A stretch of 10,553 bases of DNA from CAVSUR01 sp052143655 (lineage in GTDB: Bacteria > Actinomycetota > Actinomycetes > Streptosporangiales > Streptosporangiaceae). Position 1 is the stretch's first letter; each line of letters starts with the position of its first letter. Location of the stretch: assembly GCA_052143655.1 (NCBI GenBank), contig JBKQSL010000072.1:1-10553 (forward strand), written 5' to 3'. The position numbers were made by a program, and so were the translations under genes. Positions 1 through 6,541 of the stretch are shown here, piece after piece. The notes beneath the pieces were generated by a model, which was not told the origin of the DNA, ran no database searches, and was given only the letters and a program-made list of their open reading frames with translations.

Positions 1-2
1 TG

Positions 3-503
3 CTGACCCGGGTGTGCGAGACGGCCTACGGCGAGGGCATCACCGTGCTGGCCGGCGGTGCCGGCCCGGCCGCCGAGGCACGGCTGTCCGGGGTCAGGGC
101 GCAGCTGATCGCCGGCGACAGCTGGGGCTACCTGACGCTGCGGTGGGAGGCGATGGGCCCGGATGGCCGCCTGTTCCCGGCGGTCGATGCCGACCTGACG
201 CTGACCCGGGCCGGGGACCACGCCAGCGTGCTGACGGTCTTTGCGGCCTACCGGCTGCCCCCGGCCGGGCCGCGGCCGGACGGGGTCCTGGTGGGCTGCG
301 CGGCCGCCGTCACCATCCGCGGCTTCCTGGCCCGTACCGCCAGCATCATGCGCCACCCCGCGATGCGGGGGGCGCCCGCCAGCGCCCGGGCCCGGCCGGC
401 CTGGCCGGCGCGATGGTCGGGCCGGCTCGGTTCCGCCGGCAATCACAATGCGGCGAATGCCGGCAACGACGACGGCGGCCAGCCGCCTCCGGGGACCGGC
501 TGA
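3..503 (+). CDS. SRPBCC-like protein, C-terminal part (5' end outside window)
   Basis: The frame is open to the left edge, so this is the C-terminal part of a longer protein; the GTG at 12 is probably internal. The stop is TGA at 501-503. The stretch with LRWEAMGPDGRLFPAVDADL, followed by a Leu-rich strand, a YRLPPAG segment and a helix with VTIRGFLARTASI, matches the C-terminal half of actinobacterial SRPBCC (START-like, hydrophobic ligand-pocket) proteins as I know them. No catalytic residue can be named and the ligand is unknown. Conserved character stops near base 360. The last 45 or so codons are Ala/Arg/Pro/Gly-rich and low in complexity, and from about 430 they run antisense to the ABC permease remnant. 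The original stop may have been lost and the gene now reads into neighbouring debris. The family call is moderate, from sequence feel only; the reading frame is fairly secure. Confidence 0.55.
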   Translation: MTRVCETAYGEGITVLAGGAGPAAEARLSGVRAQLIAGDSWGYLTLRWEAMGPDGRLFPAVDADLTLTRAGDHASVLTVFAAYRLPPAGPRPDGVLVGCAAAVTIRGFLARTASIMRHPAMRGAPASARARPAWPARWSGRLGSAGNHNAANAGNDDGGQPPPGTG

Positions 504-763
504 GGAGATCAGCGGGCCGCGCGGCCGCGCCAGGGTCTCGCGGGCCACCAGCGGAGCGCCGAGGAACATGCCCGCGAGCACGGGAACGAGCTGGAGCCCC
601 AGCGCGAGGGCCTGCATGGTGCCCCCGGCGTAGTCGACGCCGAGGCGGGTGCCCTGCCAGTTGATGCGACGACATGGCCGGCCGGGATGGCCAGGGCGCA
701 CTCGCGCAGCGCCCAGGTGCGTCGGTAGCGCTTGGCCAGCCCGTGGCACTCGATCACGTTCAA
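430..763 (-). pseudogene. ABC ATPase / ABC permease deletion remnant
   Basis: Reading leftward from a TTG at 763 (or the GTG at 757), the first 33 codons are the N-terminus of an ABC ATPase: VIECHGLAKRYRRTWALREC, then LAIPAGHVVA. The Walker A motif should follow directly, but at about 665-670 the sequence changes to another frame. That frame reads INWQGTRLGVDYAGGTM, then a hydrophobic stretch with LVPVLAGMFLGAPLVARET. This resembles the middle membrane segment of permeases from the same operon type, which often carry a GAPLVARE-like motif. Walker A, Walker B and the signature motif are all absent, so no working transporter can be made. The left limit of permease-like sequence is uncertain; a further hydrophobic stretch (RRRLAAVVVAGI) extends to about 430, opposite the end of the + strand gene. 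The ATPase start overlaps the regulator's stop (TTGA) with GGGGAGGT just upstream, the usual coupled arrangement. The best explanation is an internal deletion. Confidence 0.7.
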
Positions 764-1233
764 GCGACCTCCCCGGGCTGTCGTCGGGGCCGGGGCTGCC
801 GGCCGGCCCGGGACCGGCGGCTGGCGCCCGGCTGGGTAGCGCCGCGACGCGGGCCCTGCCTGTCACGGCGCTCATGAAAATCCCGCAGCGAGGCCGTGAA
901 CAGGGCAGCCATGCCATCACCGTCCAGGCCAGCGTCGTCGGCGGCCTGCATCCAGCCGAGCAGGCTCTCGCGCAGTGCCGCCTGCTCGGCGAGGCCGACC
1001 CGGCGCAGCGTGCCTGCGATGAACGTGCCCTGGCCGGGCCTGCCGACCGCCAGGCCCCGGTGCTCAAGCTCGCGGTAGGCCTTCAGCACGGTGTTGGGGT
1101 TGATCGCCAGCGACTCGACGGCTTCCCTGACCGTCGGCAGCCGGTCTGTCTCCTTGAGGTAGCCGAGCCGCAGCGCCTGCTCCACCTGGTGGACCAGCTG
1201 TAGGTAGGTCGGGACTCCCGACGGCCGACGACG
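760..1233 (-). pseudogene. GntR family (YtrA subfamily) regulator, 5'-truncated
   Basis: The frame reads SGVPTYLQLVHQVEQALRLG, then a winged helix-turn-helix with RLPTVREAVESLAINPNTV and LKAYRELEHRGL, a wing with GRPGQGTFIAGTL, and a short helical tail. This is the YtrA type of GntR repressor, whose genes usually precede an ABC ATPase and permease; the ATPase start overlaps this stop (762-760). Homology reaches upstream of the first possible start: the GTG at 1185 lies inside the first helix and has no ribosome site, while SGVPTYLQLV before it has no start codon back to a TGA at 1236-1234. The N-terminal residues, start and promoter are therefore missing, and a terminator-like hairpin sits in their place. 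The last 30 residues are Arg/Pro/Gly-rich and may also be altered. A short protein from 1185 would lack part of the DNA-binding domain. It is most likely a dead remnant, decaying with the ABC genes it once controlled. Confidence 0.7.
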
Positions 1234-1243
1234 TCAAGCAGGA

Positions 1244-1289
1244 CAGGGTCCCTGCCTCCCGGAAGCGGACCTGGGAGGCAGGGACCCTG
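1244..1289 (-). terminator. Perfect 17-bp stem hairpin, terminator
   Basis: The arms cagggtccctgcctccc (1244-1260) and its exact complement (1273-1289) enclose a 12-base loop. The hairpin starts 48 bases past the stop of the - strand beta-propeller gene, the right place for its terminator. There is no long T-run after it, which is common for actinobacterial hairpin terminators. It also shields the broken GntR/ABC remnant from read-through. Confidence 0.8.
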
Positions 1290-1336
1290 CGACCTTGAGG
1301 GCTTACGGGCCTAGCCCGGTGCCCTCCTCTCGTGCC

Positions 1337-2800
1337 CTAGTACGGCAGGAAGCAGAGGCCGGAATGGCCCGACACCCCGCCGCAGTCCTGTGCGCCGTCC
1401 TCGTTGTCGCTGGCGATCCAGAGCCCGGCGCTGGTCATCAGCATGTCGTCGGCTCCGTAGCCGCGCGACCGGCTGTAGTACCCGGCCGTGCCGCCAGGGT
1501 TGAGGAACAGCTGCCCGGTGGAGGCGGACAGGCCCTCCATGCCCGGCGCGTTGTAGCCGCCCGGCCCGAGCGCGTCGCAGTCGTTGTTGTTGGTGGAGAA
1601 GCGCTCGTGCCCGGCGAAGTACGCCGCCTGCGAGTCGGCTGCGGCCGAGTACAGCGAGTCGCATCCGATCTCGTTGATCCAGTTGTCGTAGACGGTCGTC
1701 TGGGTCGCCGGGAAGGACGCGGCGGCATCGCACAGGCCGTTGCGCGGCGTCTGGCCGACCGGCCAGTTGTTCGGGTGGTAGCCGGTAGTGCCGATGTAGA
1801 CCGTGGAGTCGTCCGGCGACCAGGCCGCGGCCTGGATGTAGAACGGCTCAACGGTGGCGCACTGGTACGGCCAGCCGTTGGTCGGGTCGGACGGGGTGGC
1901 CTCGCCCTGGCTGCCATCCCACTGCGGTGACGTCCAGCCGGTCACGGTGGCCGGGCTCGTCGCCAGGTTCAGCATGAAGATCTGCTGGCGCGGCTGGCCG
2001 CCCGCCGAGGTGAAGTCACCCATCACCAGGTCCAGCGTGCCGCTGTGACTCAGCGACTGGTTGAACACCCGGGTCGCGTTGCTGACCACCCCCGGGAACT
2101 GGTAGTTCCCGGAGATGCTCAGCTGCAGGAACCCGTCGTCCTTGCCGGTCGCCGGGTTCAGCGACGCGAAGTACGGGTCCGCGCTGCTGCCGTTGATCGA
2201 GGTGAAGTAGCCGCCGGCCAGGATGTGGCCATTCACGCCCAGCAGCGTGTTCACCGAGGCGCTGGCGCTGTGCGCGAAGCTCGTCACGACGTTGCCGGTG
2301 GTGGTGTCGATCTCGGCGATGTTCTTGACGGCGGTGCCGTTGACGGAGCTGAACTTGCCGCCGATGTAGGCGTCCGCGCAGTTCCCGCCGCTGAAGGTGA
2401 TCGTGGCGACCGTGTTGCTCGAGCCGTCCGAGCTGCCCGTGCCGACCACGTCCGGCGCCCACGAGGTCATCGTGTACGGGTACGTCGCCTTGAAGCTGAA
2501 GATGTTCTCCCGCTGATAGGTCTTGCTGCCCTGGGCGATCTCGGAGAAGTTGCCGACCGCGTACATGGTGCTGCCGCACTGCACGATCTGGCGGATCTGC
2601 TCCACCGGGTTGTCCTGGCTGGCCACCAGGCGCGGCGTGTTGGTGGCGGGCACCGGGGACAGCACCCCGGACGGCGGCTGGATGCCCGAGTTACCCGGCA
2701 CCGGCACCCCGGTTCCCGGCGGCGCTGCCTGAGCCTGTGCGACAGCGGGCAGGGCGAGCGCCGCCGCTCCCACCGCCGCGATAATCAGCTTCCTTCTCAC
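1337..2800 (-). CDS. Secreted beta-propeller protein with delta-60-like repeats
   Basis: This is a 487-residue protein starting at a GTG, with AGAGGGGGAATT directly before it as ribosome site. Residues 1-25 form a Sec signal peptide (MRRK, a hydrophobic core, cleavage near AQA-QAA), followed by a Pro/Gly-rich linker to about 55. The body repeats a blade motif of the form hhGxFxSxxG: AVGNFSEIAQ (81-90), IGGKFSSVNG (146-155), AGGYFTSING (195-204) and MGDFTSAGG (260-268). Lines such as IAEIDTTTGNVVTSF lie between them. This resembles delta-60 (DUF5122-type) propeller repeats. The C-terminal half is less repetitive and has eight cysteines in the whole protein (75, 141, 314, 357, 380, 408, 473, 483), which suits disulfides outside the cell. 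No catalytic motif is visible, so a binding or structural role is likelier than catalysis. It is transcribed alone, divergently from the phosphoesterase, and ends at the 1244-1289 hairpin. Confidence 0.8.
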   Translation of the reverse strand: MRRKLIIAAVGAAALALPAVAQAQAAPPGTGVPVPGNSGIQPPSGVLSPVPATNTPRLVASQDNPVEQIRQIVQCGSTMYAVGNFSEIAQGSKTYQRENIFSFKATYPYTMTSWAPDVVGTGSSDGSSNTVATITFSGGNCADAYIGGKFSSVNGTAVKNIAEIDTTTGNVVTSFAHSASASVNTLLGVNGHILAGGYFTSINGSSADPYFASLNPATGKDDGFLQLSISGNYQFPGVVSNATRVFNQSLSHSGTLDLVMGDFTSAGGQPRQQIFMLNLATSPATVTGWTSPQWDGSQGEATPSDPTNGWPYQCATVEPFYIQAAAWSPDDSTVYIGTTGYHPNNWPVGQTPRNGLCDAAASFPATQTTVYDNWINEIGCDSLYSAAADSQAAYFAGHERFSTNNNDCDALGPGGYNAPGMEGLSASTGQLFLNPGGTAGYYSRSRGYGADDMLMTSAGLWIASDNEDGAQDCGGVSGHSGLCFLPY

Positions 2801-2908
2801 AATTCCCCCTCTGAATGGGTTCCTTCGGTTAGAGCGATGCTCAAGCTCGCAGCGGCACCGCCGCCCGGGCAGGAGTCATCAACCCCCCGTAAGTCCACAT
2901 AACTACTG

Positions 2909-2925
2909 AATCTTCCCGGAAGATT
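2909..2925. promoter_or_regulatory. Perfect 17-bp palindrome, candidate operator
   Basis: AATCTTCC-C-GGAAGATT is a perfect 8+1+8 inverted repeat, 109 bases upstream of the beta-propeller GTG and in the most AT-rich part of the spacer. On the - strand a weak -35 (TTGCGA) and -10 (GAAGAT), 17 bases apart, would overlap it. The length and symmetry fit a dimeric repressor site; the regulator is unknown. Confidence 0.4.
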
Positions 2926-3125
2926 ACAATTATCGCAACACTGGCATACTGCAAGAACTCCCAGGCAGTAGCGGGGCGCGGGGAGGGGCGCGGCCTGGCG
3001 GAGACCGGTCAGCGGATCGCGGCGGCCCGGTGGAGGGCTGCCGAGGTACCGGCAGCGCCTCACTACGGCACTGGCAGGCAGGGCAGGCCGTTATCGAAGT
3101 TGCGCAAAGGACGGCTCTTGCCGCC

Positions 3126-3154
3126 TTGTCGCCCCGCGAAGCCGAGCGTAGTCT
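3126..3154 (+). promoter_or_regulatory. Candidate promoter of the phosphoesterase gene
   Basis: TTGTCG (3126-3131) and TAGTCT (3149-3154) are spaced by 17 bases and fit the loose actinobacterial pattern of a TTG-type -35 and a TANNNT -10. Transcription would start near 3161, before both likely start codons (3193 and 3247) but after the earliest in-frame start at 3100. The match is by eye and could be chance. Confidence 0.3.
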
Positions 3155-3246
3155 GCTGGCTCATAGCGCGTTTACCTCGCGGGGGGGGGCTCATGCGCAC
3201 ACTTCGTGGCCTGCATTCTCGGCTGGCATTACCCCATAAGAGCCTG

Positions 3247-5124
3247 ATGCGGGTTCGTTACGCCAGGTTAGCGGCCTGTTTAGCGGTCCTGGCCGCGCTT
3301 ACCGTGATCCCGCTGTCGGCTGGCGCGCCGGCGGGCGCTCAGACGCTCTCGCTGTGCGGCAACACCGGCACGCCGCCGCCAGTCCAGCAGGTGATCGTGG
3401 TCATGCTGGAGAATCAGAGCTACAGCCAGATCATGGGCAACGGCAGCCTGGCTGCTGACGCGCCGTTCCAGAACAGCCTGGCGGCCCAGTGCGGCGTGGC
3501 CCAGGACTACTTCGGTGCGACGCACACGTCCGCGTCCAACTACCTGGCCGTTTCCGCCGGCCAGTACCCGGCGGGTTCCCCGCCCGGCTGCGGAAGCGTC
3601 AGCGCGTGCGCTACCTCGGAGGAGAATATCTACGACCAGCTCGACTCCGCCGGGCTGAGCTGGCGCGGCTATATGGAGTCGATGCCGTCCAACTGCGACC
3701 CCAAGAGCGGCGGCAGCAACACCCAGGCGCACGACCTGTACTCCATCGGCCATGATCCTATGATTTTCTACCCGGATATCCCGGCCGCGACCTGCCAGGC
3801 CGACGATGTGGCGGTGCCCAGCCTGACCGCCGCCTCGGGCCAGTTCTACACGGACCTGCAGAACCAGACGCTGCCGTCCTTCAGCCTGGTCGTGCCCAAC
3901 ACCGTGGACGACAGCGAGGGGCCCGGCACGAAGGCCCAGAACGAGCAGGTGTCCGACACCTGGCTGCAGGACTTCATCAGCCTGGTCGGCTCCTCGCCCA
4001 GCTATCAGGCCGGGAACACGCTGGTGCTGGTGGCCTACGACGAGGGCAGCGCCCAGTTCAAGGACTACGCTGTGGGCGAGAACTGCGCCAGCGAGGGCGC
4101 GGACCTGCCGCTGAACGCCAGCGACGTCAGCCCGCAGGAGTCCTGTCATATGCCGCTGTTCGTGGTCTACCCCTACACCACACCGGGCACCATCGACACC
4201 ACGTTCTTTGATCACTACTCGATCACCCGGACGGTGGAGGACCTGTTCGGCCTGCCGGAACTGGCGAACGCGGCGAGCGCGAACAGCCTGGCCGGCCACT
4301 TCGGGATTCCCGGCCAGGTCAGCGTGGGGCCGACGGTGGCCATCACCAGCCCGGCTCCCGGCAGCACTGTCTCGGGCGCGGTGACCATCTCGGGTACCGC
4401 CACGAGCGCGTCCAGCACGATCAGCCAGGTGCAGGTCAGCGTGGACAACGGCACGCCGGTCACGGCGACCGGCACCACGGCGTGGAGCGAGGCGCTCAAC
4501 ACGGCAGCGCTGACCAACGGCCCGCATACGGTCACGGCCACGGCCACGGACGCTAACGGCAACACCGGCAGCTCCAGCGAGACGATCAACGTGCAGAACG
4601 CAGTGACTTCGTCCTGCCCCGCGCCGCCCAGCGGTGATGTCGAGCTGAGCGGCAACGTCAGCGTGGAGAGCGCGCAGACGGGCTGGACCGGGGTCTACAA
4701 TTCCACTTCCAAGGTGACCCGCGTGCAGCCCGCCGGGGGCAGCTACGACGGCATCTGGGCGCTGCAGGTGGCGCCCACGTCCGGGAACTCCGGCACGGCC
4801 GGAGTCAACAATGCCAGCCCTGTCTGGGAGACCGATACCGCCGCCGGCCAGGCGTACGAGGGCAGCGTGTTCGTCAACCCGAGCGTGGCCGGCGAGAAGG
4901 TGACGCTGCTGGTCCGGGAGACTACCCCCGGCGGCACGTCGGTCGGCTCGCACCCGACAACCACCACCACGGCAGCCGGGTGGCAGCAGATCACCTCCAC
5001 CTACACCGCCAAGAGCAGCGGTGACAACATCCGGTACTCGGTGTACGCCTCGAACTTCGCCAGCTCCAGCCAGAACTTCCTGGCGGACTGCCTGAGCCTG
5101 TGGACTGCCTCGGCAGGAGGATGA
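3247..5124 (+). CDS. Secreted phosphoesterase (PF04185-type) with Ig-like and jelly-roll-like domains
   Basis: This 625-residue exported hydrolase belongs to the acid phosphatase/phospholipase C-like phosphoesterase family. Residues 1-31 are a signal peptide ending AGAPAGA. The catalytic domain spans about 45-350. Visible motifs are VVMLENQSYSQ (metal-binding E55, N56), THTSASNYLA with candidate nucleophile S95, VAYDEG (D265, E266), CHMPLF (H301) and FDHYSITRTVEDLFGLP (D322, H323). Next comes one Ig-like domain of the SPAPGSTVSGAVTISGTA type (about 362-450). Residues 458-625 form a beta-rich domain with one Cys near each end, resembling CBM4/9-type binding domains. The start is chosen because it gives an ideal signal peptide, with AAGAG four bases upstream; the ATG at 3193 after the G9 tract would add 18 residues. 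It likely releases phosphate from phosphoesters in the soil, anchored by its C-terminal modules. The substrate cannot be told. It converges on the GH12 gene. Confidence 0.85.
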   Translation: MRVRYARLAACLAVLAALTVIPLSAGAPAGAQTLSLCGNTGTPPPVQQVIVVMLENQSYSQIMGNGSLAADAPFQNSLAAQCGVAQDYFGATHTSASNYLAVSAGQYPAGSPPGCGSVSACATSEENIYDQLDSAGLSWRGYMESMPSNCDPKSGGSNTQAHDLYSIGHDPMIFYPDIPAATCQADDVAVPSLTAASGQFYTDLQNQTLPSFSLVVPNTVDDSEGPGTKAQNEQVSDTWLQDFISLVGSSPSYQAGNTLVLVAYDEGSAQFKDYAVGENCASEGADLPLNASDVSPQESCHMPLFVVYPYTTPGTIDTTFFDHYSITRTVEDLFGLPELANAASANSLAGHFGIPGQVSVGPTVAITSPAPGSTVSGAVTISGTATSASSTISQVQVSVDNGTPVTATGTTAWSEALNTAALTNGPHTVTATATDANGNTGSSSETINVQNAVTSSCPAPPSGDVELSGNVSVESAQTGWTGVYNSTSKVTRVQPAGGSYDGIWALQVAPTSGNSGTAGVNNASPVWETDTAAGQAYEGSVFVNPSVAGEKVTLLVRETTPGGTSVGSHPTTTTTAAGWQQITSTYTAKSSGDNIRYSVYASNFASSSQNFLADCLSLWTASAGG

Positions 5125-5167
5125 CTCTCCTGCTGCTGGCGGCCTTGTGCGCCGCAGTTTCCTGTTA

Positions 5168-5190
5168 GCCCGCGACCGATGGCCGCGGGC
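5168..5190. terminator. Hairpin between convergent genes, bidirectional terminator
   Basis: The arms GCCCGCGACC and GGCCGCGGGC pair over ten positions with one A-C mismatch around a GAT loop. The hairpin lies 44 bases after the phosphoesterase stop and 30 bases from the GH12 stop, so it can serve both. There is no strong T-run on either side. Confidence 0.65.
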
Positions 5191-5219
5191 GTTCAGCAGG
5201 CATGGCTGCCGCGATCCGG

Positions 5220-6020
5220 TCAGCTGCGCAGGCCGGTGATGGTGGTAGTGCGGATGCCCAGTCCGGTGCCGTCGTCCCAGATTTCCTCGCCGGCCTGCAC
5301 GCTGCACAGGTAGTCCGAGCGCGATAGCAGGCCGAGGCGGGCGGCCCGGTCGAAGAACGGCCGCAGGCTCAGGCGGCGCACGCTGCTGATGGTGCCGTCG
5401 TGGCGGAACAGGATGTAGTTCCAGTGGCGGCCGTCGTGGCCGGTGACCCAGTGCTGGTAGCACCAGCGGTGCCCGGCCAGCACGGCGCGCTGGCAGCCGC
5501 GGCCGGCAACCCCGCGCTGGGCCAGCCAGATCATCATTTCCGCGCCGGTCGCCTGCCCGCTGGTCGCTGGCGTCTTGCCGAACCAGATGTCCAGGCCGGC
5601 GTCCCACCGCCCGGCTGGCACGGTGCGGACGGTCAGCGAGACGCGCGGGCGCAGCCTGGCCCACCGCCGGGGCAGCGCGGTGCCCGGCGAGCACACCCCG
5701 TACGAGCAGCCGGCGAAGATGTCCGGCCAGGCCGCGTTCTGCGGCCCGGCTGAGGCCGCGGTGGACCGGCGGACCCGGAAGTTCGGGCCGTCGTTGTCGT
5801 TGTGCACGCACTCGCGGTCGGCGAAGTCGTCATTGCGCAGCACCAGGCCGCCAGCCAGGTCTTTCCACCCGAATCGCTGGCAGATCAGCGTGGCATCCCG
5901 CGCCACCCGGACGTTGCGGACCGGGACCGGGACCGGCGCGGCCACGGCAGGCCCGGCCGCCGCCAGGACGGCCAGCGCCGCCCCCGCAGCCAGCACGCGC
6001 AGTACAAGGATTCGGGTCAT
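5220..6020 (-). CDS. Secreted glycoside hydrolase family 12-like protein (endoglucanase type)
   Basis: This 266-residue protein starts at an ATG with GGGGGCGAAGC before it. Residues 1-28 form a signal peptide ending AVAA. The rest is a single GH12-type catalytic domain; this family cleaves beta-1,4-glucan or xyloglucan by a retaining mechanism. Evidence includes the pattern AGCSYGVCSPG (C105, C110), an early Cys pair (C47, C71) spaced like the first disulfide of Streptomyces GH12 enzymes as I recall them, and GAEMMIWL with nucleophile E161. Near the C-terminus, SVQAGEEIWDDGTGL carries the likely acid/base E246, 85 residues on, close to the usual spacing. An extra Cys pair (C176, C187) and C239 are not typical. 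The N-terminal strand and the usual GTEPF motif are divergent (GEEIW), so specificity may differ from ordinary endoglucanases. No cellulose-binding domain is attached. A -35/-10-like pair (TTGTAT, TGTACT) lies just upstream. Confidence 0.8.
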   Translation of the reverse strand: MTRILVLRVLAAGAALAVLAAAGPAVAAPVPVPVRNVRVARDATLICQRFGWKDLAGGLVLRNDDFADRECVHNDNDGPNFRVRRSTAASAGPQNAAWPDIFAGCSYGVCSPGTALPRRWARLRPRVSLTVRTVPAGRWDAGLDIWFGKTPATSGQATGAEMMIWLAQRGVAGRGCQRAVLAGHRWCYQHWVTGHDGRHWNYILFRHDGTISSVRRLSLRPFFDRAARLGLLSRSDYLCSVQAGEEIWDDGTGLGIRTTTITGLRS

Positions 6021-6541
6021 GCTTCGCCCCCGTCGCCAGACCCGGACAAGTACACGAAGCGTATCAGAGCAATACAAAAAGGACTTAACGTTTTTGAACG
6101 CTGAAACGTATCGAATGCGATCACGTCCGGGCCAGCGCAGCTACATGGACCGCGGCGGCCCGGGCGGTGGCAAAACCTCCGGCCGAGGACCGCGCCCGCT
6201 AGCAGGCGCGGCAGTGTCATGCGCCTGCTGTGCGCCTGGGCCGCCTGGAGCTGGACCCAGGTGGGCCGCCGCTCGGTCACGCCTACCCGCCGAAGGGCGA
6301 ACCGGACATGGGTAGCAATGACTCAGATACTTCTCGTATGGTGACTTAAGTAGTAAATTACCGCACGTAACTCCAGGTCCCGGCTCCCTTACGCCCGTTC
6401 GTCGGGAAGAGGGCCGGGACCTGTTCGGGGATGGATGCGAACAGTAATTCCGTGCGTCGGCCAGCAGGGCGGGAGTCGAGGCGCGGACGATCTTGTGAGA
6501 TGGCGGGCAGTTGTCCTTCCGAGGGCCTGCGCCGAGGCCAG
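6021..6541. other. Gene-free stretch, 521 bp, upstream of the GH12 gene
   Basis: This region lies between two - strand genes. At 6049-6125 it is AT-rich and probably holds the GH12 promoter; on the - strand TTGTAT (6077-6072) and TGTACT (6054-6049) are 17 bases apart, a weak match. At 6190-6211 a 7-bp GC hairpin (ccgcgcc, 8-base loop, ggcgcgg) lies in the region upstream. A second AT-rich patch is at 6316-6360, and a terminator-like hairpin is at 6374-6423. Open frames on both strands look non-coding. Confidence 0.5.
6374..6423 (-). terminator. Long-stem hairpin downstream of the membrane protein gene
   Basis: caggtcccggc (6374-6384) pairs perfectly with 6413-6423. Inside there is a small further stem (CCCG/CGGG on the - strand). 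It lies 118 bases past the stop of the - strand membrane protein gene, so it could end that transcript. No T-run follows. Confidence 0.5.

Larger units (their letters stand above)
2801..3246. other. Divergent intergenic region, 446 bp
   Basis: This region lies between the start codons of the beta-propeller (-) and the phosphoesterase (+). It holds an AT-richer island at about 2890-2960 with the palindrome at 2909-2925, a promoter-like pair for the + strand gene, and a run of nine G at 3181-3189. Open frames across it have no coding character. Confidence 0.6.

Noticed and set aside
1208..1222. Perfect palindrome GTCGGGA-C-TCCCGAC
   Set aside because: It lies within the GntR coding remnant and encodes the conserved SGVPT residues, so coding constraint with GC-rich chance explains it better than an operator.
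2947..2970. Inverted repeat TACTGC / GCAGTA with a 12-base gap
   Set aside because: Six-base arms are expected by chance at this length; no further support.
2797..3063. 88-codon - strand frame over the divergent spacer
   Set aside because: It runs through the palindrome and promoter-like region, has no ribosome site and no recognisable sequence.
3280..5811. Very long open frame (843 codons) on the - strand
   Set aside because: It is antisense to the phosphoesterase and overlaps the GH12 gene; its product is Arg/Ala/Gly-rich with no motifs. It is a high-GC shadow frame.
6246..6260. Shared word tggacccaggtg with the WNG remnant at 9142
   Set aside because: Only 12 bases match and the flanks do not resemble the repeat; chance is likely in this base composition.
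6344..6351. ACTTAAGT palindrome in an AT-rich patch
   Set aside because: Eight bases only, and no gene start close enough to give it a role.
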